This document shows positions 58,314-64,000 of a stretch of 64,000 bases of DNA, piece by piece (position 1 is the stretch's first letter; each line of letters opens with the position of its first letter). Below the pieces are notes generated by a model, which was not told the DNA's origin, did no database searches, and was given only the letters and a program-made list of their open reading frames with translations. The DNA is from Vishniacozyma victoriae (lineage: Eukaryota; Basidiomycota; Tremellomycetes; Tremellales; Bulleribasidiaceae). Location of the stretch: positions 5,208,001 to 5,272,000 of the forward strand of contig JADPYG010000088.1 in NCBI GenBank assembly GCA_017654735.1, written 5' to 3'. Made by a program: the position numbers and the translations under genes.

Positions 58314-59108
58314 TTACCGTCTCCCAGGCGGAGGAGGAGGTGGTAAAGAGAACAGTCCCCCTCCCCCAGAAGGCTTATCACTCCCTAACAGATTCGTACT
58401 TCCCCCAGACTTTCCAACTTTCTTCCCATCCTTCCCTGGGATTTTGATTGTGAATGTCTGTCCCTCCTTCAAAGAGTAATCTTTTGGTGGTGCGGCTGGT
58501 TTTGGTGGTCCGGAGGCGTCTTGATTGGACGATGATGAGGAACGTTTCGTTACTGATTGTAGCGCGACCTAATATCAGCCTCCAATGAAGACGCATCTGA
58601 TCAAGACCGCCTTGACAAAGAACTTACCTGGAAATCAAACGCGTCTCCTCGCTCGGCGAAACCCATCCCGATATAAGCTCTCTTTCCCCCATCCCCTTCA
58701 ACCCTCAAGACAAAGTACCTGGAGCTATCGAGAACAGGTTCAACCTGATTCCAAGGCGAAGCATAAGACACTTGAGCGAATAGCTCTCCTGTCGACGAGT
58801 CCTTTCGATCAGCTATACCTTTCTCTTCCTTTCCTCCACAACATACCTCTAAACGAATGTCACACCTATCACCAATCTCCAGGACTCTCAGTCTCCCCTT
58901 CCAGATGAATTGCTCGACATTCCAGTCCGCTGCTTTGTATCCTGAAACCGTTGTACGCGCTGGGACCTGATACACTGAACATCAGCTACGTGCTGGGCGC
59001 GACGTGGTAACGGTCCAAGCTTAAAGCCCGAACCCCATCTCAGGACTCACCCATGACCTCCCTTGCGATATACAGGATTGACTCAATCTCATCAGTCAAG
59101 CTATCCAT
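58314..59108 (-). CDS. NECAP-family adaptin-ear-binding coat protein
   Basis: Three exons (59051-59108, 58628-58974, 58314-58568) give 219 aa. The N-terminal PH-like (PHear) domain is clear: MVYQVPARTTVSGYKAADWN, WKGRLRVLEIGDRCDIRLE, SSTGELFAQVSYA, DSSRYFVLRVEGDGGKRAYI and GMGFAERGDAFDFQV. The C-terminus is disordered with KEGQTFTIKIPGKDGKK (the conserved EGQTIKI-type motif) and ends in a Pro run, [16 protein letters not shown] proteins bind AP-2 and clathrin coats and regulate endocytosis. The usual C-terminal WxxF ear motif is not seen. The divergent neighbour is the hydrophilic protein at 59358 (249 bp). Confidence 0.88.
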
Positions 59109-59357
59109 CTTGCTTATTGTTGTTGTCGTTCTATACCTGCTCGTTACCCAACTACTCTTGCTCAACGACGCGTCGGATATCTCCGCCCAGACTCAAAAGG
59201 GGGGATGAAACAATTAAACACATACGTCATATCATGTGCTATCTTGTTACCATCCCCCGGTTCTTGTCACTATATGAGGCGTATCTTGTATAAACAACCA
59301 TATACATCACTTAGATCACTTTCAAGTATCAATAAACAATCACAAATCAAAGCCAAA

Positions 59358-59795
59358 ATGTCAGACAACAAAGGAGAAGAGCAACGTGAGTCTTGTTCCA
59401 TTGCTGGACTTTATCATTTCGGGTGTAAACATTGCCACCTCACCGGTACTCTTGATATCCCATGTACCTCCTTTTATTCGATACACGAACCTTACATCTC
59501 TTCTTTAGCGTCTGCCTCCCAGTTATAATCCTGACAAGCAGAATTCGGTATCCTCCCCCACCCAGCCAAGAGCAACAACCCCTCCGACCTCAACTCTGAG
59601 CCCGCAGAGTCCGGAGGTCTCCAGTCAGCCTCTGCCAACGCATACAATGCTCGGGGACCTCATGTTCCCGATGACAAGATTGCCGAGGGTCTAGAGCAGC
59701 CCAAGTCTAGGGACGAGGTAAGCTCATCATTCCTGTCGACGGGCCAGTGGCTGATTTTCTAGCTCAAGGCCGCTTCCGAGGAGTTGAACAAGTAG
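59358..59795 (+). CDS. Small hydrophilic, hydrophilin-like protein
   Basis: Three exons (59358-59385, 59542-59717, 59763-59795) give 78 aa beginning MSDNKGEEQQFGILPHPAKS. The protein is almost free of hydrophobic runs and rich in Asn, Ser, Ala, Glu and Lys (SGGLQSASANAYNARGPHVP, DDKIAEGLEQPKSRDELKAA). Codons are biased to C-ending forms (AAC, CCC, GCC, TCC), unlike most neighbours, suggesting strong expression. Upstream there are AGGGG/CCCCGG-type stress elements (around 59198 and 59246) and TATA-like TTGTATAAAC near 59287. A stress-induced hydrophilin is the best guess; I do not recognise the exact family. The first intron (156 nt) is long for this window. Confidence 0.65.
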
Positions 59796-59971
59796 GTCGA
59801 GGGAAATTAGGAATGTTTGTACAGCGTCAGATTTGAGAGAGGATTGAAGTGGGAATTGGAAAGGTATCAGGAAGTATGTTGTGCTATACATGCAATTATG
59901 AATTATATGCTGTTGATTATACCGGTAAATCACCTACTCTATCGTATCTTGGCGGATTGACCAGATTGAAT

Positions 59972-61047
59972 CTAGGTGTACATGTCCGTATCCCATACAG
60001 GCCGATCCGGCCGGGCAGGTATACTGGGCTCCACGCTCATCCGCTCATCAGATCGAGAGGGGACAGGATGATAGGTCTGATACGAAACTGTAGGACTGGA
60101 CAATGGGAGGATCAGTCGGAATCTGAGATTAGCGTCAACCCACTTGTGATATATACGACGACTCACGCATCCTTGAGATTCGAATAGAATCCATGTATCC
60201 TCTTTTCCCGCAAGAATCCAATTGAATCATATAAAGCTAAAGAGCCTTTATTATCATATTCAGTTTCAAGTACGATCTGTCGTCAGCCGCATTCCTAACC
60301 ATAGTGAATGATGAATCACCTCATGAGCACCTCCAGCTTTCATCTCTGATATAGCTAGTTCGACCAATTTTGATGCTGCGGTATGAGCTCGTCCTCAATT
60401 CGAAGCAAATAGCTTACCAATGCCCCTCCTCCTCCAAGACTTATCAACGCTCAACATTCCTATATATCCTCTATTTGTTTTTCCGCGGTGAGATTCCTGT
60501 TTACACATGATGGTAGCTATTGGAGTGGTGGCTTGAGGGGTCGGGAAGACCTATTATCAGCTCTGCCCTGCTGTTTCGAAGTGATCGTACGAGGAAGGTG
60601 AGATGTGGCCTGATATTAGCTTTGTTCGATTTTTCGGGAAAGGGGACATACCATTCATTCAGAAAATATCGAAATGTATAGACTACCCATCAGCTCTTGA
60701 TCTCAACTCAATTGGTCAGCTTACTTGTATATCTAATTCATCAGCTACATCATGGATGACAACACGTGCGGCACATACGGTTCGCTGAGTTCCTGATCTA
60801 TCAATCTCTTTACCCCTACCAAATCCTCTTCTTCCCCTCTATATGTCCTGTAGTACAATTCATCCCCTTTCGCATCAATCATCATCTGATCACCATTAAA
60901 CTTTGCGTCAGTGGAGCTTTCAGTGGTGCTATCATTCGCTCGACGGTCGTGTTGAGGAAGGCGAATGATTGAGGTGGGTTCAGGACGGGGCGGGAGGGTG
61001 GGCGGTGATGGTGGTCGAGAGGGACCCGCTTCATTCTCGATATGCAT
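59972..61047 (-). CDS. NAA30: N-alpha-acetyltransferase 30, NatC catalytic subunit (Mak3)
   Basis: The gene starts at MHIENEAGPSRPPSPPTLPP, a Pro-rich leader, then YRTYRGEEEDLVGVKRLIDQ and ELSEPY, which is the Naa30 motif. Further exons give YTFRYFLNEW, PHLTFLVFPTPQATTP, IATIMCKQESHRGKTNRGYI, GMLSVDKSWRRRGIASKLVE (the RxxGxA acetyl-CoA loop), IVLETEYDNKGSLALYDSIG and FLREKRIHGFYSNLKDAFRL. NatC acetylates N-termini beginning Met-hydrophobic. About seven small introns are present. The junction after ELSEPY (60700-60780) is not resolved: the available GT sites and an 8-nt candidate exon do not give a clean frame without extra residues. A basic/Pro tail of about 35 residues extends past the usual C-terminus. 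Confidence 0.85.
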
Positions 61048-62564
61048 CCTGATCTTAATGGTTCCTCGGTCCTGATCTCAGCGGAGCATGCTATTTCTTG
61101 TTGTGGAGTGAAATGGTGATGGAGTAGTTGAAAGGTTAATGACGAAAGTCCAAAAGTGATCGACGGTAGATTTGTCGCGACTGTTTTCCGAATCTACAGT
61201 ATCTATTCGCTCCTGCACTTGTCTGGTCACTCCGGCGTGCTGACCACACCACCGCTTTTTCATGCCCGAGCAATACGCTGAAGGTATGAATTGCGTGCTT
61301 TCCGCCTCCTTGATGAGTGGTGAGCGCTTCTGATCATACGTCTTAAGGAAGAAGGACTGAAAGCGTCCTTTGACAGCTTTGTTTCACCGGTCTCCTCCAC
61401 CCCAACACAACATTTCGGTAGGACCTGGAAAACGTTGAGTCACCTGCACTCGATTTTGATACCACTCGACTGAGAGATCTCGTGAAGTCTGCAGATTGGA
61501 GAATTGCCTGATGACCCCAACGCCATTGACCATCTTCTACACATCACCTAGTTGAGACTTCCCTAATAGGGAAGATAAGATACGGAGCATCGAAGACTTG
61601 CGTTCCGCCAATGACAGACTTTGAGACATCCTGGGGCCTAAAGAGGGAACCGCGATTCGCACGTCGGAACAGTGGTGCTGAGTGCGAAACTTACTTAGGG
61701 TGGGCTGTTGTCTGGACTGAATACAGCGTAAGCTTGGAGAATCATCAAAGAAAGTGCTGACTGGCTAAGTCTGAGCTCATACCAGAACCAGTATATCGAC
61801 TGGCCAAAGGAGCGTAGCGACAAGGAAATCGACTTTGATTAGGTTTCCATGCGATACAACTGGGGATCCAAATTTCGCGACCAGAGCAGGACCAATCACT
61901 TGCAGGAATACCACTTCCTAGAGTGTAGCCAAGCTTGAGGATATACGCTGTACCTGAAACGATTGCCAGACTTGCTGTCTCATCCTATGACAGATACGCA
62001 AGATGTTGGTTCCCGTCCAGTATCACTCATGCCTTTTGTGATGTTGGCGCTACTTATTCTCTCGATTCCGATCCATATTTTACTGTTTCTCGCCGCCCTG
62101 GTGAACAAAAAGAACACTTTGCGTGGGGCTACATCAATCAACGGTAGCCTACGTGACCGTATACTCGGCCTACATTGGCTCATCACGTTGGGGGCGACGG
62201 CGCCCTCGCTCGGATTCATTTCGGCCCTTAGAGCCTGATAGGCGGGGCATGATCTAAAGTAGATAATCAGAGCATTATAACTACCCAATCATGCTTGCGC
62301 CGTTTGTTGGTCGAATTTAACGGGGTCTCGTCACCACAGACGCCATCAGCGGAGGCCAGGATCGATGAAGGTCGTGCCGAGCTGCAGATTATTTGGTAGT
62401 CAAAAGCGAGGATGTCATAGTTGAGGCGGTATAGCGCACGTGGAGTCAAAGAGATTCATAGGGGCATAGGGAAAGGGAAATGAAGAAGACTATATAGATG
62501 TTTTTGTAGCTTTCCGCCAAGTATCACGAATGAGAAACACAGGTTGCCCAACGCGTCAAAACTT
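61048..62564. other. 1.5-kb gap upstream of NAA30 and downstream of the WSC gene
   Basis: Holds the promoter of NAA30, one doubtful small gene (61611-61842, listed) and the 3' flank of the WSC protein. A plus-strand open frame at 61963-62238 with two hydrophobic runs has no splice or family support. Confidence 0.35.
61611..61842 (+). CDS. Possible small gene or gene remnant
   Basis: An ATG-led frame (61611-61727) reads MTDFETSWGLKREPRFARRN and ends in ETYLGWAVVWTEYS before a GTAAGC 5' splice site. After an intron with a CTGAC branch the frame continues as NQYIDWPKERSDKEIDFD and a stop (61786-61842), 57 aa in all. A second possible 3' site at 61768 gives another short end. The frame is also open for about 30 codons upstream of the ATG, so this could be the 3' end of a longer decayed gene. 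No family recognised. Confidence 0.25.
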
Positions 62565-64000
62565 CTACTTGGCCGCGTAAAGCTGAATGGCGTTGGGTCC
62601 ACCGCACTTCATGCTGGCATCGCCCGGGCAGTCCATGTAGCACTGGCCCGAGGTGGAAGAGAGAGAGGCGCCGTTAACAAGTGTGTTACCACAGTAGCAT
62701 TCTTGACCGTATTCGACGCCAGCAAACTTGAAGCCAGCTTGAGCACAGGCGGCGGTGCACTTGTCGATGGTCATGTCGGTGTAATCGACTCGAAGGCCGG
62801 TGAGAGCCCGGCCAGATACCTCTTGAATACAGCCGGAACTTGAAAATCCGTTGACGACAATGACAGGAGGAGCAACTGGAGCGGGGGCAGCAACTGGAGC
62901 CAATGAAGGGTTCTGGTAAAGCTGAATGGCGTTTGAGCCACCGCAGGATGAGGCCGAGTCGCTGGCACAAGCCATGTTGCACTGTCCCGAAGTCTGCGAT
63001 AGAGTTGCCCCGTTAGACAGAGCAGCGCCACAGTAACATTCGGAGCCGTATTCTAGGCCTGCGTACTGGAAGCCTCCAACTTGGCAGAAGGATAGACAGA
63101 TGCTGATGGTCATGCTGGGTCCGGCGATGGAGCTGCCAGTCAAAGCCCTACCAGAAACCTCTTGGATGCACTGGGTTGAGGCGGCAGACCATCCATTGGG
63201 AAGGGATCCGGTGACGACAGGCTTATTGGATGACGATACGGGCGGCACAATTGATGGGTTGGTGAAAACGTTCATAGCGCCGGGCCCACCACACATGGTG
63301 TTGATATCACCTGAACATCCCATGTTGCACTGGGTAGAGGAGATGTTGGGGTTGGCGCCATTGTCGAATGAGTTGCCACAGTAGCACTCTGATCCATACT
63401 CGACACCGGCGTACTTGAAGCCTCGGTCGGCGCAGAATGATGAGCATTTGGCAGGTGTCATGTCATTAGCGGAAGTGGCGGCCCCAGTAAGAGCTCGGCC
63501 ATTGTTGGGCTCGGAGATACAGGTGATCGAAGCTGAGGACCATCCGGCAGGAAGCGAGGCGGTCTTGGCGGTCAGGTCAGACGAAAGCGAAGTGATCTTT
63601 GAAGGTATGACAAAGACAGTCAAGGCGTCGGATCCACCGCAAGTCTTGCTTGGGGAGCCCGAACAGGCCATGTTACACTGACCTGAGGTCTTGGCGAGAG
63701 AAGCACCGTTGACGAGTGCGTTACCACAGTAGCATTCCGAGCCGAATTCGAGACCGGCAATAGCGAAACCTTTTGCCCCACAGTAGGAGAGACACTTGGT
63801 GAAGGTCATGTCGGGGGCACTGGTAGAGTCGCCATTGAGTGCTCGGCCAGCAGATCCCTCCGCGACACAGGCCGTCGCGGCAGGCACCCATGGACTGGGG
63901 GTGGCAGTGGCAGCCACAGCAGCAGCAGATACGGACGAGGCGGCGGACGCGGAGGCTGAGATGGAGGCGGCCACCGAGGAGGCAACTGAGGCGGAGGCGG
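62565..64000 (-). CDS. Multi-WSC-domain secreted protein, 5' end outside window
   Basis: One open frame runs from the window edge to the stop at 62565. An Ala/Ser-rich stretch (residues seen: SASASAASSVSAAAVAATAT) is followed by four tandem WSC domains, starting at about 63897, 63550, 63190 and 62840. Each has the pattern C-[IV]-x-E-x-x-x-GRAL, a middle FAGVEYG-type GxEYGxECYCGN motif and a C-terminal QCNMxCxGxxxxxCGG. WSC domains bind fungal or plant cell-wall glycans. The sequence stops ten residues after the last domain (NAIQLYAAK) with no GPI signal or membrane helix, so the protein is probably soluble or wall-associated. Any signal peptide would lie beyond the window. Confidence 0.88.
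   Translation of the reverse strand, partial: ASASVASSVAASISASASAASSVSAAAVAATATPSPWVPAATACVAEGSAGRALNGDSTSAPDMTFTKCLSYCGAKGFAIAGLEFGSECYCGNALVNGASLAKTSGQCNMACSGSPSKTCGGSDALTVFVIPSKITSLSSDLTAKTASLPAGWSSASITCISEPNNGRALTGAATSANDMTPAKCSSFCADRGFKYAGVEYGSECYCGNSFDNGANPNISSTQCNMGCSGDINTMCGGPGAMNVFTNPSIVPPVSSSNKPVVTGSLPNGWSAASTQCIQEVSGRALTGSSIAGPSMTISICLSFCQVGGFQYAGLEYGSECYCGAALSNGATLSQTSGQCNMACASDSASSCGGSNAIQLYQNPSLAPVAAPAPVAPPVIVVNGFSSSGCIQEVSGRALTGLRVDYTDMTIDKCTAACAQAGFKFAGVEYGQECYCGNTLVNGASLSSTSGQCYMDCPGDASMKCGGPNAIQLYAAK

Noticed and set aside
61963..62238. Plus-strand 91-codon frame with two hydrophobic runs
   Set aside because: No family match, no splice context and a competing antisense frame of similar length.

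Overview
The window looks like nuclear DNA of a basidiomycete yeast-like fungus, most likely a tremellomycete close to Cryptococcus or Kwoniella. The reasons are the dense gene packing, the very small introns (mostly 35-100 nt, GT...AG, with a CTGAC/CTGAT/CTAAC branch motif a few bases before the 3' AG), and the gene set: fungal peroxin-7, an Ams2-type GATA factor, Csf1, Tpa1, NatC Mak3 and multi-WSC secreted proteins. The organism call is an inference; gene models were assembled by hand from splice signals and reading phase, and every complete multi-exon model given with exon coordinates closes in frame.

Layout. 1-4 kb: an unclear, possibly decayed gene, a small NIF3-insert-domain protein and an orphan Pro/Gln-rich protein. 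4.4-7 kb: a single-RRM protein and a small orphan, both on the minus strand. 7.4-19.8 kb: mitochondrial carnitine/acylcarnitine carrier (CRC1), a Lys-rich nuclear-type protein, mitochondrial branched-chain keto acid dehydrogenase E2, histone H4, mitochondrial ribosomal protein bL35m, a His-rich single-pass membrane protein, a cyclophilin-RRM (PPIL4/Cyp6 type) and a DUF3072 protein. 20-28 kb: an acidic clathrin-adaptor accessory (LAA2-like) protein, PEX7, an Ams2-like GATA factor and NOP53. 28.7-36.2 kb: an alpha/beta hydrolase, a Ser-rich orphan behind a long leader, a mitochondrial hot-dog thioesterase and a secreted Cys-rich GPI-type protein. 36.7-47 kb: one giant gene, CSF1. 47.2-51.2 kb: Mediator subunit MED17 and a tandem pair of small paralogs of unknown function. 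52.5-64 kb: a highly codon-biased secreted protein, a Gly/Met-rich orphan, TPA1, a NECAP homologue, a small hydrophilic protein, NatC catalytic subunit NAA30 and a WSC-domain protein cut by the window end.

The genes are arranged largely as alternating divergent and convergent pairs with 125-530 bp gaps (for example PEX7/Ams2, H4/bL35m, CSF1/MED17, NECAP/hydrophilic protein), so many promoters are shared. Functional themes recur: mitochondrial carbon and branched-chain metabolism (CRC1, BCKDH E2, bL35m, thioesterase), histone supply (H4 and an Ams2-like regulator), and clathrin adaptor ear ligands (LAA2-like, NECAP). No prokaryote-style operon, CRISPR array, transposon or tRNA was recognised. 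The most noteworthy sequence-level observations are a 9-nt microexon in bL35m, two GC-AG introns, a stop codon split by an intron, a Glu in place of the catalytic-motif Asp of the E2, and the lineage-specific tandem pair at 49.6-51.2 kb.
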